Shown here one piece after another: positions 7,788 to 17,147 of a DNA stretch of 64,000 nt. A program made the translations under genes and the position numbers. Position 1 is the first letter of the stretch. Each line of letters opens with the position of its first letter. Source of the DNA: Halalkaliarchaeum sp. AArc-CO (GTDB lineage: Archaea > Halobacteriota > Halobacteria > Halobacteriales > Haloferacaceae); the NCBI RefSeq assembly GCF_024972735.1, contig NZ_CP087723.1:2418001-2482000 (forward strand), in the 5' to 3' direction. Below the pieces are notes generated by a model. It was not told the origin of the DNA and ran no database searches. It saw only the letters and a program-made list of their open reading frames with translations.

Positions 7788-8798
7788 TCACTTCTGTCTG
7801 TGTCGCATCGCCGCCTGCAAGCCGGCCTCGGCGACGTTTGCGCCGTACCTCGCCGTGCGGATCACGCTATCCAGAACGATACCGAGGTGATATCCCTGTT
7901 CGGGGTCAAGTTCGTACAGCTCCCGGTCGAGCTGCTCGGCATCGTCGGCGATTGCGTCCGCCGCCGCAGCCGCCGACCGAAGCTCGGCGTGATCCCCCTC
8001 GAAGAGGCCGGACAGCGCCGTCCTGGTGACGTCCCGGGAGCGTTTTCCGAGAATCCGGATGCGGTCTGCGGTCGATCCCTCGACGGGACCGTCGATGCGT
8101 TCGATCGTTCCGGCGATCTTCTCTGCGTGGTCCGCGATCCGTTCGATCTGCCGGGCGGCGGTGTAGTAGTCGAACGGAGTCAACCGACTGTCGCCGTCGC
8201 GACTACGTTCCGCCACGCGGGCCTCAGACCGCTGGAACCGCCGTGCGAGCAGGGCGAACAGCCTGTCGACGTCGTGGTCGGCCGCCCGGACGTCGACAGC
8301 CGTGTCGCCGTTAGAGTTCAGGACGGCCTCGATCGCGTCCTCGTGCATCGACAGGGCAGTCATCTCCATTCGCATGAGTGCACGTTCGGGCGGGAGATTT
8401 CCCGACGCAAGCATCGCCCTGGCGATGACCGTCCCGTCCCCCTCCTCGTCGATCTCGAAGCCGATCAGCCGGTCGACTGCATCGCGGATCTCCCGTCGGA
8501 CTCCCGCAGAAACCACGCCGTCGATCCGAACCGCGTCACAGCCGGAGACGTACGCGGCGGCGATTGTCGACTCGAGATCGTACTGTTCGACCTCCCCGGC
8601 ATCGAGGCGGACCGTCCCTCGATCACCGCGATCCTGCTTTCGGGTGATAACCAGTCGGTCCGCGTAGGCGAAACAGCGTACAATCGAACCGCTCTCGATT
8701 TCCTGGCTCATCGCCCATTCTTTGGGCAGCGAGACAGTGTAGGTCGAGCCGCCGGTACGCTGTATCTTCCGTTCGATCGGGTCGACACCGTTTTTCAT
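7788..8798 (-). CDS. AbrB-PhoU fusion, phosphate uptake regulator
   Basis: The 336-residue protein begins with a SpoVT/AbrB-like swapped-hairpin DNA-binding domain (RKIQRTGGSTYTVSLPKEWA at about 9-28). Two PhoU-type helical bundles follow (about 100-330), with the family-like ERIADHAEKIAG. Archaeal proteins of this layout are thought to control phosphate genes. The gene starts 1 nt after the stop of the plain phoU and closes the pst operon before arsC. This links DNA binding and Pst-complex sensing in one chain. Confidence 0.85.
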   Translation of the reverse strand: MKNGVDPIERKIQRTGGSTYTVSLPKEWAMSQEIESGSIVRCFAYADRLVITRKQDRGDRGTVRLDAGEVEQYDLESTIAAAYVSGCDAVRIDGVVSAGVRREIRDAVDRLIGFEIDEEGDGTVIARAMLASGNLPPERALMRMEMTALSMHEDAIEAVLNSNGDTAVDVRAADHDVDRLFALLARRFQRSEARVAERSRDGDSRLTPFDYYTAARQIERIADHAEKIAGTIERIDGPVEGSTADRIRILGKRSRDVTRTALSGLFEGDHAELRSAAAAADAIADDAEQLDRELYELDPEQGYHLGIVLDSVIRTARYGANVAEAGLQAAMRHRQK

Positions 8799-8799
8799 C

Positions 8800-9480
8800 T
8801 CAATACAGGAGTTCGTCGTCGTTTTGTATCATGTACAGTGACCGTGCGGCGATGTTGACCGCGTGATCGCCCACGCGTTCGAGATCCCGGATCGTCAACA
8901 GGGCTGTCGAGACTCCTTCGATCGTCGTTTTCAACGCTCCGTCGTCGTCACCACGGACCTGGTCGGACTGGACGAGTCGTGAGAGTACCCGTTCGGTCGC
9001 CGCCTCGCAGGCCGCGTCGAGGCTGTCGTCCCGGCGAGCGATTTCGAGGCAGGCCGCTACGTCCTCGGCCTCGTAGGCCTCGACCGCGTCATGGACCATC
9101 TCGCCGGCGTCATCTGCGAGTTGCCGGAGCGTTACTTCCTGGTGAAGCTGTCCCTCCGCAGTACAAGAATAGCGTGCGAGGTTCGTCGCCAGATCGGCCA
9201 CTCGTTCGAGATCGGTGATTATTTTGAACGACGCAGCGACGAACCGCAGGTCGCCGGCTACCGGCTGCTGTAAGGCGAGCAACTCGATGCGATCCCTCTC
9301 CAGATCGAGATACAGGTCGTTGACGTCGTCGTCCCCGTCAATCACCGCCTCCGCGAGGACTGGGTCTTCCTTCTCGTAGGCCTGGAGCGCCAGTTCGTAT
9401 CGATCCAGGACGAGATCGGCCATTCCGATAACGTCGGTTCGAAGCTCAGCCAGCTGTTTTTGGTATTCCTGTCGTGGCAT
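8800..9480 (-). CDS. phoU: Phosphate transport regulator PhoU
   Basis: The 226-residue all-helical protein has the two PhoU repeats, with DLERVADLATNLARY in the first and DLERVGDHAVNIAARSLY in the second (the E/DxxxD metal-binding motifs). PhoU proteins gate the Pst transporter and signal phosphate status. It lies 2 nt after pstB in the pst operon. Length and motif order are normal for the family. Confidence 0.92.
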   Translation of the reverse strand: MPRQEYQKQLAELRTDVIGMADLVLDRYELALQAYEKEDPVLAEAVIDGDDDVNDLYLDLERDRIELLALQQPVAGDLRFVAASFKIITDLERVADLATNLARYSCTAEGQLHQEVTLRQLADDAGEMVHDAVEAYEAEDVAACLEIARRDDSLDAACEAATERVLSRLVQSDQVRGDDDGALKTTIEGVSTALLTIRDLERVGDHAVNIAARSLYMIQNDDELLY

Positions 9481-9482
9481 GG

Positions 9483-10325
9483 TTATCCGAACTTCCCAGT
9501 GATGTACTCCTCGACGCGGTCGTCCTCGGGGTTCGAGAATATTTTCCCGGTATCATCGAACTCGACGAGCCGACCGCCCGTGAGGAACACCGCCGTCTTG
9601 TCGGAAACCCTGGCGGCTTGTTGCATGTTGTGCGTGACGATGACGACTGTGTAGTCGTCGACGAGATCGTCGATGAGATCTTCGATCTTCGATGCGGCGA
9701 CCGGATCGAGCGCCGATGTCGGCTCGTCCATCAGGATCACCTCGGGGTCAGGGGCGATCGCTCGAGCGATACAGAGCCGCTGTTGCTGTCCGCCGGAGAG
9801 ATCGAGCCCCGAGGAATCGAGTTGGCCGTGTATCTCCTCCCACAGCGCTGCACCGCAGAGTGCGCGCTCCACCTCGGCATCGAGATCGACGTCCGAAGCC
9901 AGTCCCTGGATTCGGAGGCCGTATGCCACGTTGTCGTAGATCGACTTGGGGAACGGATTCGGCTTCTGGAACACCTGGCCGATCTTCCGGCGGAGCGCTA
10001 CCGGATCGACCTCTTCATCGTACACGTTCGTCCCCCAAAAGGAGAGTTCTCCCTCGACGCGGCAGCTGTCGATCCGATCGTTCATGCGGTTGATACACCG
10101 AAGGAACGTGGATTTCCCGCAGCCGGACGGGCCGATGATCGCGGTGACCTTGTTTTTCGGAATGTCGATCGAGACGTCATCGAGGGCCCTCTCGTTCCCG
10201 TAGTAAACATCGAGGTTCCGAGCGGCGATGACCGTCTCGTCGGGTCGGTTGTTTCGGTCTGTCACCGGTGTCTGTACGTCGGTCGTGATGAGTGCGTCGT
10301 CGGAAACTGTGTCCTGTGTTGCCAT
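9483..10325 (-). CDS. pstB: Phosphate ABC transporter ATPase PstB
   Basis: The 280-residue ATPase shows Walker [10 protein letters not shown], a Q-loop region [13 protein letters not shown] typical of PstB, the signature [14 protein letters not shown], Walker [14 protein letters not shown] and the H-loop VTHNMQQA. It powers phosphate import with PstA and PstC. The frame is open upstream, but GGAGGT ends 9 nt before the ATG at 10325, and the preceding gene stops 2 nt upstream of it. The first 40 residues are an acidic tail before the ABC domain. Confidence 0.95.
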   Translation of the reverse strand: MATQDTVSDDALITTDVQTPVTDRNNRPDETVIAARNLDVYYGNERALDDVSIDIPKNKVTAIIGPSGCGKSTFLRCINRMNDRIDSCRVEGELSFWGTNVYDEEVDPVALRRKIGQVFQKPNPFPKSIYDNVAYGLRIQGLASDVDLDAEVERALCGAALWEEIHGQLDSSGLDLSGGQQQRLCIARAIAPDPEVILMDEPTSALDPVAASKIEDLIDDLVDDYTVVIVTHNMQQAARVSDKTAVFLTGGRLVEFDDTGKIFSNPEDDRVEEYITGKFG

Positions 10326-10327
10326 GG

Positions 10328-11251
10328 TCAAACCTCCGTTTCGTACCGATTCCGCAGAGACACCGCAACAGCGTTCATCGACAGCATGATCGCCAACAAC
10401 ACCACGATCCCGACAGCTGCGAGGTGGATGAAGTGCTGGCTCGGTTCGGCCGCCCACGCATAGATCTGGGTTGGCATACCACTGAACCGCGAGAGCGGAG
10501 CGCCGACGACGCCGAGTCCGGGTGCTCCAGGTGTTCGATTGACGAACAGCGCGCCGACCATCAAAAGCGGGGCAGTTTCACCGATCGCTCGCGCCAGCGC
10601 AAGGATCGTCCCGGTGAAGATTCCCGGGAGGGCCGCGGGCAACACGACGCGCCGGATCGTCTGCCACTTCGTCGCGCCCGTCGCGTAGGAGCCGTCACGG
10701 ACTCCATCGGGGACCGCCCGGATCGCTTCCTGGGAGGAGACGATGATGATCGGCATCACAAGCAACGCGAGTGCGATCGCACCGACAAGCAGGATCGGGC
10801 CGAGTCCGACACCGTTCCGGAGGGCTGCAAGCGCCAGCAGTCCGTACACGATCGACGGAACGCCGGCCAGATTCGCCAGGTTCGCTTCGATGAGCCTGGT
10901 GAGTCGAGTGTCTGGGGCGTACTCCTCGAGGTAAATCGCCGAGCCGACGCCGATGAAAAACGAGAGGAACGCCGTCAGAAGCATGAGGAACACCGATGCG
11001 ACGATAGCACCCTTGAATCCGGCCAATTCCGGCCGACGAGAGCCGTCCCGCGTGAGGAAATCAACGAGGCCGATGTCGAACTCGGTGATTCCGACGTAGA
11101 AATCGGTCGCGACATCGAACAAAAGCAGCGCGAGCGCCACGACCCCGAACATCGATGCCACGAAGATACTCCCGAGAAACAGCCGGTTTTTCAGGTGTTC
11201 CCACCGCAGGTCTATATCGTCGAACAGTTCCGACCGGACGTCAGTACTCAT
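10328..11251 (-). CDS. pstA: Phosphate ABC transporter permease PstA
   Basis: The 307-residue membrane protein has about six helices and the binding-protein-dependent permease loop ([25 protein letters not shown]). PstA forms the phosphate channel with PstC. The start at 11251 overlaps the pstC stop as TGATG; in-frame codons upstream lie inside pstC and are not used. The C-terminal half has the conserved [13 protein letters not shown] segment of PstA. Confidence 0.93.
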   Translation of the reverse strand: MSTDVRSELFDDIDLRWEHLKNRLFLGSIFVASMFGVVALALLLFDVATDFYVGITEFDIGLVDFLTRDGSRRPELAGFKGAIVASVFLMLLTAFLSFFIGVGSAIYLEEYAPDTRLTRLIEANLANLAGVPSIVYGLLALAALRNGVGLGPILLVGAIALALLVMPIIIVSSQEAIRAVPDGVRDGSYATGATKWQTIRRVVLPAALPGIFTGTILALARAIGETAPLLMVGALFVNRTPGAPGLGVVGAPLSRFSGMPTQIYAWAAEPSQHFIHLAAVGIVVLLAIMLSMNAVAVSLRNRYETEV

Positions 11252-12249
11252 CAATACTCCTCCTGGAACCGTCGCTTGAGGTGGTCGTTGAGCAGATTCA
11301 TCGACAGCGTCATCACGAACAACAACAGTCCGACCGCAAACAGCGACTGGTACTCGACAGTACCGACTGCAGAGGTTCCCCGCGCCATCGAGACCATGTA
11401 CGCGGTCATCGTCATGATTTCGTCGAACGGGTTGGCAGTGATGTTGGCGTTGAAACCGGCAGCTAACGTCACTGCCATCGTCTCGCCGATCGCTCGGGAG
11501 ACGGCGAGGATATAGGAGGCGAACACACCCGAAATCGACGCCGGCAGAACGACGTTCGTCGAAACGTCGTACTTTGTCGCCCCGAGTGCGTACGCACCGT
11601 TGCGCAACTCGTCGGGAACAGCCTGCATCGCGTCCTCGCTGATCGATGAAACCATCGGAATCGTCATGATACCGACCACCAGCATCCCTGCGAGCATACT
11701 GTACCGGCCGATGTTGATTCCGAAGCCCCACTCGGCGACGGGAGCGAGGAGCACCGGATTGATGAACGCGATCGCGAAGTAGCCGTAGACGATCGTCGGA
11801 ATTCCCGCGAGGATTTCGAGGGTCGGTTTGAGTTTTCGTCGGACGCGGGGTGAGGCGTATTCCGAGGTGTAGATAGCCGTCGCAGTGCCGATCGGAATGG
11901 AGACGAACGCTGCCCCGACGGTGATAGCCACGGTGCCGAAGACGATCGGCAAGATACCATGTGATGGAGTGGCGTGGTCGGGTGCCCACCGGGTACCGGT
12001 GAAGAACTCGGTGAACGTGACTTCCCGTTCGAACGGTTCCCCCAGGAAAAGCGCCTCGGAGAACCGTGCACTCCAGAAATAACTGGTGGCGTTATCCAGC
12101 AGAACGAAGAAAATGGCGAGCGTCGTAAGAACGGTGATCGCGGCACAGCCGAACAGCAGACGACGAATCCGACGGTTTTCGATCTGGTCGGCCTGTGTGC
12201 CACTGCCCTTTCGTATCTCCGGTCCGAGATCCTGTCCAGTACTCATCAC
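11251..12249 (-). CDS. pstC: Phosphate ABC transporter permease PstC
   Basis: The 332-residue protein has six helices. Its permease loop is EDAMQAVPDELRNGAYALGATKYD, with the PstC-type RAIGETMAVTLAAGFNANIT after it. It has a longer extracellular loop near residues 70-90 than PstA. The gene starts 3 nt after the pstS stop and overlaps pstA by 1 nt. The first codon is ATG at 12249 with a second ATG next to it. Confidence 0.93.
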   Translation of the reverse strand: MMSTGQDLGPEIRKGSGTQADQIENRRIRRLLFGCAAITVLTTLAIFFVLLDNATSYFWSARFSEALFLGEPFEREVTFTEFFTGTRWAPDHATPSHGILPIVFGTVAITVGAAFVSIPIGTATAIYTSEYASPRVRRKLKPTLEILAGIPTIVYGYFAIAFINPVLLAPVAEWGFGINIGRYSMLAGMLVVGIMTIPMVSSISEDAMQAVPDELRNGAYALGATKYDVSTNVVLPASISGVFASYILAVSRAIGETMAVTLAAGFNANITANPFDEIMTMTAYMVSMARGTSAVGTVEYQSLFAVGLLLFVMTLSMNLLNDHLKRRFQEEY

Positions 12250-12252
12250 CAG

Positions 12253-13275
12253 TTACTCGCGTTGGACTGAGAGATCCTCGGTGGCTGCGCCGACTACTTC
12301 CAGCCAACCGTCGATCTTGTCGTGGTTGGAAGACTGCGCCTCGTCGGTAGTGGCGAAAAAGCCTTCATCCCGCGCGAACTCGTGTTGCCCGTTCACGTAA
12401 AAACGGGCAAACGATCCGAGGAGATCGGTCCGCTCTTCGAGGCTTGCCAAGTTGAAGTACACGAACAGCGGACGGGCCAGTGGCGAGTACGCGCCGGACT
12501 CGATGTTCTCTTCCTGTGGGAGGTAAAACCCATCCTGGGTATCGCTCTCGACAGGGACCGCCTCGATCGGTTCATCCTCCTCGATTGCCCGGAGGTAGCC
12601 CACGCCTCCCCAGCCGAAGCCGTCGACGTTGTTCGCGACGGCTCCCATGATTTCGTTGGTCTGGCTCGTCGCCGAGTAGTCGTCCCGGATGTCCCCCATC
12701 TCGCCGTTGATTTCCCGGGTGAAGTAGTCGAACGTCCCCGAAGCGCTGTCCCGAGCGTGGAGTGCAATCTCTCGGTCGGGCCACTCGTCGCGGATGTCAC
12801 TCCATGTCTCGACATCGGATTCGAACTCCCAGACGCGGCGGAGTTCCTCGAGGGTGATCTCCTCGACCCAGTCGTTCTCCGAGTTCTTCACCACAGCGAG
12901 GCCGTCGAGGCCGACCTCAATGTGGTCGTAGTCGATGTCGTTGTTCCCGCACAGTTCGATCTCCCCGTCGGTTATCAATCGACTGGCGCTTTGAACGTCG
13001 GAGTTTTGCCGACAGAACTCCTGGAAGCCGGCTCCCGTCCCCTGTGGGTCGACGTCGACGAGCACGTCGGGGAACTCATTGGAGAAGTTCTCGCCCGCCC
13101 AAGAAGTGATCGGGGCGACGGTGTTGCTTCCGGAAGCGTCGATGGTTCCGGAGAGACCTTCCCCCCCGTCTGCCCCGGCACAACCAGCGATCGCAACCGT
13201 TCCGGCCCCGGCGATCGTTCCGAGTGCTTTCCGTCGTGTAATCCGTCCCGCAACAGGTTCCTGGCGTGGTGCCAT
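12253..13275 (-). CDS. pstS: Phosphate-binding lipoprotein PstS
   Basis: The protein has a Tat-type signal (RRKALGTIAGAGTVAIAGC) with lipobox Cys32, so it is likely exported folded and anchored to a membrane lipid. The mature part has the PstS pattern: SGSNTVAPITSWA near the start, then DPQGTGAGFQEFC, and HARDSASGTFDYF in the middle. All of these help form the phosphate pocket. It is the first gene of the pst operon. The ATG at 13275 is taken; the codon before it is GTG. Confidence 0.93.
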   Translation of the reverse strand: MAPRQEPVAGRITRRKALGTIAGAGTVAIAGCAGADGGEGLSGTIDASGSNTVAPITSWAGENFSNEFPDVLVDVDPQGTGAGFQEFCRQNSDVQSASRLITDGEIELCGNNDIDYDHIEVGLDGLAVVKNSENDWVEEITLEELRRVWEFESDVETWSDIRDEWPDREIALHARDSASGTFDYFTREINGEMGDIRDDYSATSQTNEIMGAVANNVDGFGWGGVGYLRAIEEDEPIEAVPVESDTQDGFYLPQEENIESGAYSPLARPLFVYFNLASLEERTDLLGSFARFYVNGQHEFARDEGFFATTDEAQSSNHDKIDGWLEVVGAATEDLSVQRE

Positions 13276-13568
13276 CACCGAATCGTAGCTGTAGCGGATA
13301 CAAATACTATTATAATATTGATATATCTGGAGGCAGAGTGGGGTGGAGATACGTAGAGAAATCGGTATCGATGGTGAGAGCTACGTACTCTTCAGATGCC
13401 TATATAGGCAACGTGCGTCGGAATCAACTGGTCCGAGACGTTTCGAGGTCTCGTCGGCACGAGGAAGCGAAACGCTCTCGACCGACTTCACAAAGCCCGT
13501 CTTGACGAGGTAAAAAGCCTAAATTATACATCCAAACGTAGAGGCGCGCCGAGCGATTACGGTGGGCG
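13276..13568. promoter_or_regulatory. Divergent promoter region of the pst operon and cysK
   Basis: On the minus strand, the dyad-like AATATTATAATAGTATTT (13302-13319) lies 27-44 nt before the pstS start and includes its TATA box. On the plus strand, AAATTATAC at 13521-13529 is the likely TATA box for cysK, which starts at 13569. A possible phosphate-response site cannot be named from sequence alone. No gene is seen in between. Confidence 0.5.
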
Positions 13569-14513
13569 ATGACAGCGAGCCAGTCCTCCAAACCGGATCT
13601 GAACGCCGTCGAATCGGTCGACGAACTGATCGGCGAGACGCCGCTGGTGCGACTCGACTCGGTTGCGGACAACCTCTTTGCCAAACTCGAGTCCGCGAAT
13701 CCGTACTCGGTGAAAGATCGGATCGCCCGCGAGATAATCGACACCGCAGAGCGGGAGGGCGCCCTGCAGCCGGGCGGGACGGTCGTCGAAGGTACCAGCG
13801 GGAACACTGGGATCGGCCTGGCGTCGGTGTGTGCCGCCCGTGGGTACGAGTGCGTGTTAACGATGCCCGAGTCGATGTCGGCGGAGCGACGAAGCATGCT
13901 TTCTGCGCTCGGGGCGACGCTGGAGCTCACCCCCGCCGAGGACGGCATGGGCGGGGCGAACGAGCGTGCAGAAGAGATTGCCGAGGAACGAGAGAACGCG
14001 ATCGTCGCCCGTCAGTTCGCGAACGAGGCGAACCCGACCGCCCACCGCAAGACCACCGGTCCCGAAATCTGGGAGGACACTGCAGGTGAAGTCGACGCCG
14101 TCGTCGCCGGAGTGGGCACCGGCGGGACGATCACCGGCGTCGCCGAGTTTATAAAGGAAGAGCAGGGCAAAGCGTCGTTCACCGCAGTCGCCGTCGAACC
14201 GGCATCGTCGCCGACGGTGTCCGAGCAGCGATCGGACGGCCACGACATCCAGGGGATCGGACCGGGCTTCCTTCCAGATATCCTCCGGACTGAACTGGTC
14301 GACGAGGTCCGCGGCGTCGAGGGCGAGGAAGCGAAACAGGCCGCCCGCGAACTCGGCGCACGCGAAGGGGTCCTGGTCGGCATCTCCTCGGGTGCGGCGC
14401 TTGCGGCCGCCCGGGAGTACGCCCGCGAGCATCCGGAGGAACTGACGGTCGTTGTCCTGCCGGACACCGGCGAGCGCTACCTCTCGACTGATCTGTTCGA
14501 CGGGAAAAAGTAA
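13569..14513 (+). CDS. cysK: Cysteine synthase (O-acetylserine sulfhydrylase family)
   Basis: The 314-residue PLP enzyme has the lysine motif NPYSVKDRIA, the substrate loop EGTSGNTGIGLA, the phosphate-binding GVGTGGTITG, and VGISSGAALAAA near the C-terminus that contacts the PLP ring nitrogen. The order and length are those of CysK/CysM. It makes cysteine from an activated serine and sulfide. Cystathionine beta-synthase-like relatives have the same fold, but no CBS domain is present here. It stands alone with its own promoter. Confidence 0.92.
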   Translation: MTASQSSKPDLNAVESVDELIGETPLVRLDSVADNLFAKLESANPYSVKDRIAREIIDTAEREGALQPGGTVVEGTSGNTGIGLASVCAARGYECVLTMPESMSAERRSMLSALGATLELTPAEDGMGGANERAEEIAEERENAIVARQFANEANPTAHRKTTGPEIWEDTAGEVDAVVAGVGTGGTITGVAEFIKEEQGKASFTAVAVEPASSPTVSEQRSDGHDIQGIGPGFLPDILRTELVDEVRGVEGEEAKQAARELGAREGVLVGISSGAALAAAREYAREHPEELTVVVLPDTGERYLSTDLFDGKK

Positions 14514-14540
14514 ATTTCACTGACTATTTTCGACCGGTTA

Positions 14541-15056
14541 CTACTCGGGGAGCAGCACGCCGTCGATGACGTGGATGACGCCGTTGGAGGCCTCGATGTC
14601 GGGGGCGACGATCTCGGCCTGGCTGTCGTTCAGTTCGAGGCCATCGACGGTTACGTCCTCACCGTTTAGCATTCCGACGCGTGGTGCGTTGACGACGGAC
14701 TCCGAGTACCGGCGGCCCGAAGTGACGTGGTACAGGAGGATGTCCGCGAGGTTTTCGAGTTCTAATAGCTCTTCCACTTCGACTTCCAGTGCATCGGCCA
14801 GTTCTTCGAAGGCCTCATCCGTTGGCGCAAAGACGGTCAACTGCCTGTTCCCGCTCAACGCGCCCACGAGACCGGCCTCCTGGACCGCCGCTACAAGTAT
14901 ATTGAAGTCGTCGGCCGCGACTGCGACATCGACGATCGTATCATCCCCCCGCGCACCGGATCGACCCCTCGCTGCTGCCGTCCCGACGCCGCCGGTCAGT
15001 GCAATTCCCAGTCCCGCCACCGTCCGCAGTACGTTTCGTCTGTTAATTTGTGTCAT
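14541..15056 (-). CDS. Secreted fasciclin-domain protein
   Basis: The 171-residue protein has a twin-arginine signal (INRRNVLRTVAGLGIAL, then AAARG). One fasciclin (FAS1) domain follows, with the H1 box LTVFAPTDEAFEEL and the H2 region SNGVIHVIDGVLLP. YHVTSGRRYS precedes the second half. FAS1 domains mediate adhesion at cell surfaces; the ligand is unknown here. It stands convergent to cysK. No lipobox is seen, so it is probably released or held weakly at the surface. Confidence 0.9.
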   Translation of the reverse strand: MTQINRRNVLRTVAGLGIALTGGVGTAAARGRSGARGDDTIVDVAVAADDFNILVAAVQEAGLVGALSGNRQLTVFAPTDEAFEELADALEVEVEELLELENLADILLYHVTSGRRYSESVVNAPRVGMLNGEDVTVDGLELNDSQAEIVAPDIEASNGVIHVIDGVLLPE

Positions 15057-15132
15057 GGTATATTACCACAACATATAGAGGGTTTTGAAAAACATATCCC
15101 GAGCGCCTGACCAGTCAGGATACCGGTCGCTC

Positions 15133-15215
15133 ATACTGATTATTCTCGGCTGTAACCGGACGGTCGGCGGGCCGGGTGGCCGATCGACCGGGAAATCGCT
15201 ACAATAATCAGTATC
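15133..15215 (-). repeat. 83-bp repeat element, copy 1, at the 3' end of znuB
   Basis: The segment aligns without gaps to the reverse complement of 59443-59525, with 65 of 83 bases equal by hand count. Its ends are a perfect 12-bp inverted repeat, ATACTGATTATT (15133-15144) and AATAATCAGTAT (15203-15214). Read in the direction of the upstream gene, the element begins inside the znuB stop codon (15216-15214). The second copy likewise begins in the stop codon of an MFS gene. It may be a miniature transposable element or a 3'-UTR structure. Confidence 0.75.
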
Positions 15216-16401
15216 AGTGCATCGAGATCGACGCCATCGACCGGTCCGAGACGGCGATCGCGAGCAGGTAGATCCCGATCGCGACGACGATGATCGACCC
15301 GCCCGGCGGGAGGCTCGCCGCGATCGCGAACGCCAGCCCACCGAGTACCGAAAACTGCCCGAACAGAACCGAGAGGAACAGCGTCTCCCGGAAGCTGTGG
15401 GCTACGTGCGAGGCGGCTGCGACCGGAATCACCAGCAGTCCGGCGACGAGGATCACGCCGAGGATCTGCATCGCGCCCACGACGACGACGGCGGTCATTA
15501 CGATCAACAAGGCGTTGTACCATCGGACGTTCAGCCGGGCCACCCGTGCGGCCTGTTCGTCGAACGTGATGAACAGAAACTGCTTGTAGTTGTACGCCAC
15601 GAGCGCGACGACCCCGACCGTCATGGCGGCCACCAGCTGGGCCCCCTCGGCGGTGACGATCGCGAGGCTTCCGAACAGGAAATGCTCGATGTCGATCGAG
15701 ATCGCGACGAAGTCCCGCCCCCAGCTGATGAGCAGGGTGCCGACCGCGAAGCTGCCCGTGAGCACGATCGCTACCGGTACGTCGCCGTAGGCGTCGGTGT
15801 GTTCCGCGAGCCACTGGAGCCCGAGCGCCCCCAGCACGCTCACCACCAGCGCGACGAACAGGAGCGATCCCGTCCAGCCGGTCACCGCGATGAACAGGAA
15901 GCCGACCGCGACGCCGGCAAATGCAGTGTGGGCGAGCGTCTCCCCGATCAACGCCATCTGGCGGTGGACCAGGTAGGTGCCGACCAGCGGGCCGACGATC
16001 GCAACCAGCACACCCGTCGCGATCGCCCGCCACATGAACGGGTGCCGGAAGACGTTCGTTCCGAGTAGCCCGTCGAGGCTGGCACCGACCGAGAGGTAGC
16101 GGTCGAACGCGAGCGCGCCGAACACTCCCAGTGCGCCCGGCAACTCGCGGAGCCAGTCGATGCCGATGAACGCGAGCATCGCCGTCGCGAGCACGGCGGT
16201 CAGTCCGATCCCGACGAGTTCGATCAGTTCCCGGGTAGTCCAGCCGCCGATCACCGTGTCGACTGTGGTGTCGGAGGCGCCCACCGGCTGCCGGGATGCA
16301 ACAGTCCCGCCGTCGACCGCCGACTCCCCACCCTCGACCGTCGATCCGTCGCCCTCGACCGTCGATCCGTCGCCCTCGCGTTCGTCGTCTCCCCCCGTCA
16401 T
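15214..16401 (-). CDS. znuB: Zinc/manganese-type ABC transporter permease, system 1
   Basis: The 395-residue protein has about eight to nine helices and the ZnuB/MntB family stretches GTYLVHRQMALIGETLAHTAFAG and VVVVGAMQILGVILVAGLLVIPVAAA. It imports a divalent metal with the ATPase and binding protein encoded directly upstream. An N-terminal cytoplasmic extension of about 60 residues contains the repeat GDGSTVE twice and is absent from the second copy. The start at 16401 overlaps the znuC stop as ATGA. The first 83-bp repeat begins at its stop codon. Confidence 0.92.
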   Translation of the reverse strand: MTGGDDEREGDGSTVEGDGSTVEGGESAVDGGTVASRQPVGASDTTVDTVIGGWTTRELIELVGIGLTAVLATAMLAFIGIDWLRELPGALGVFGALAFDRYLSVGASLDGLLGTNVFRHPFMWRAIATGVLVAIVGPLVGTYLVHRQMALIGETLAHTAFAGVAVGFLFIAVTGWTGSLLFVALVVSVLGALGLQWLAEHTDAYGDVPVAIVLTGSFAVGTLLISWGRDFVAISIDIEHFLFGSLAIVTAEGAQLVAAMTVGVVALVAYNYKQFLFITFDEQAARVARLNVRWYNALLIVMTAVVVVGAMQILGVILVAGLLVIPVAAASHVAHSFRETLFLSVLFGQFSVLGGLAFAIAASLPPGGSIIVVAIGIYLLAIAVSDRSMASISMH

Positions 16402-17141
16402 GGATGGTCGTGTTCGAGGATGCCGGCCCCCATGCCGTACGTCTCGGCGATGGCGTCGCTCTCGAGGAACGACACGGTGTCGCCGTGGTGATGCAGCTGG
16501 CGGTTGATGCACGCGACCGTGTCCACGTGCTGGGTGAGCACGTCGACCTCGTGTTCGATGAGGATGATCGTCATCCCCTGGCGGTTCAGGTCGTCAAGGA
16601 GCTCGTAAAACTGGTCCTGGGAGTCGGCGTCGACGCCGACCGTCGGCTCGTCGAGCGCGAGCAGGTCCGCCTCCGACGCCAGCGCCCGGGCGATGAACGC
16701 CCGCTGGCGTTGCCCGCCCGACAGCTGGCTGATCCGGCGCTCGGCGAGGTGGTCGATGCCGACGGTCTCGAGGGCCTGTGCGGCGATCTCGTAGTCCCCC
16801 TCCTGCAGGCGGCCGTGTCCGGCGTGTGCGAACCGGCCCATCAGGACCGTCTCGCGCACCGTTACCGGCATCGCCTCGCCGCGATCGCCCGATCGCTGGG
16901 CGACGTAGCCGATGCGCTTGCCGTCCTCGAACGCGTGTGCCGGTTCGCCGAACAGTTCGACCGAGCCGCGGTCGGGACGCTTCAGTCCGATCATGAGGTG
17001 CAGCAGTGTCGTCTTCCCGGAGCCGTTCGGCCCGATCAACCCGAGGAACGTGCCTTCCTCGACCGACAACGACACGTCCTCGACGGCGACGGTGTTGCCG
17101 TAGGCGAACGTGACGTTCTCCACGTCGATTACGGTGCTCAC
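16398..17141 (-). CDS. znuC: Zinc/manganese-type ABC transporter ATPase, system 1
   Basis: The 247-residue ATPase has Walker A GPNGSGKTT, signature LSGGQRQRAFIARA, Walker B DLLALDEPTVGVD and H-loop IEHEVD. The metal-family form LDEPTVGVDADSQ is shared with the second system at 20703. It sits between znuA and znuB with a 6-nt gap and a 4-nt overlap, so the three genes form one operon. Metal specificity comes from the binding protein, not from this subunit. Confidence 0.93.
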   Translation of the reverse strand: MSTVIDVENVTFAYGNTVAVEDVSLSVEEGTFLGLIGPNGSGKTTLLHLMIGLKRPDRGSVELFGEPAHAFEDGKRIGYVAQRSGDRGEAMPVTVRETVLMGRFAHAGHGRLQEGDYEIAAQALETVGIDHLAERRISQLSGGQRQRAFIARALASEADLLALDEPTVGVDADSQDQFYELLDDLNRQGMTIILIEHEVDVLTQHVDTVACINRQLHHHGDTVSFLESDAIAETYGMGAGILEHDHP

Positions 17142-17147
17142 GGTCGA

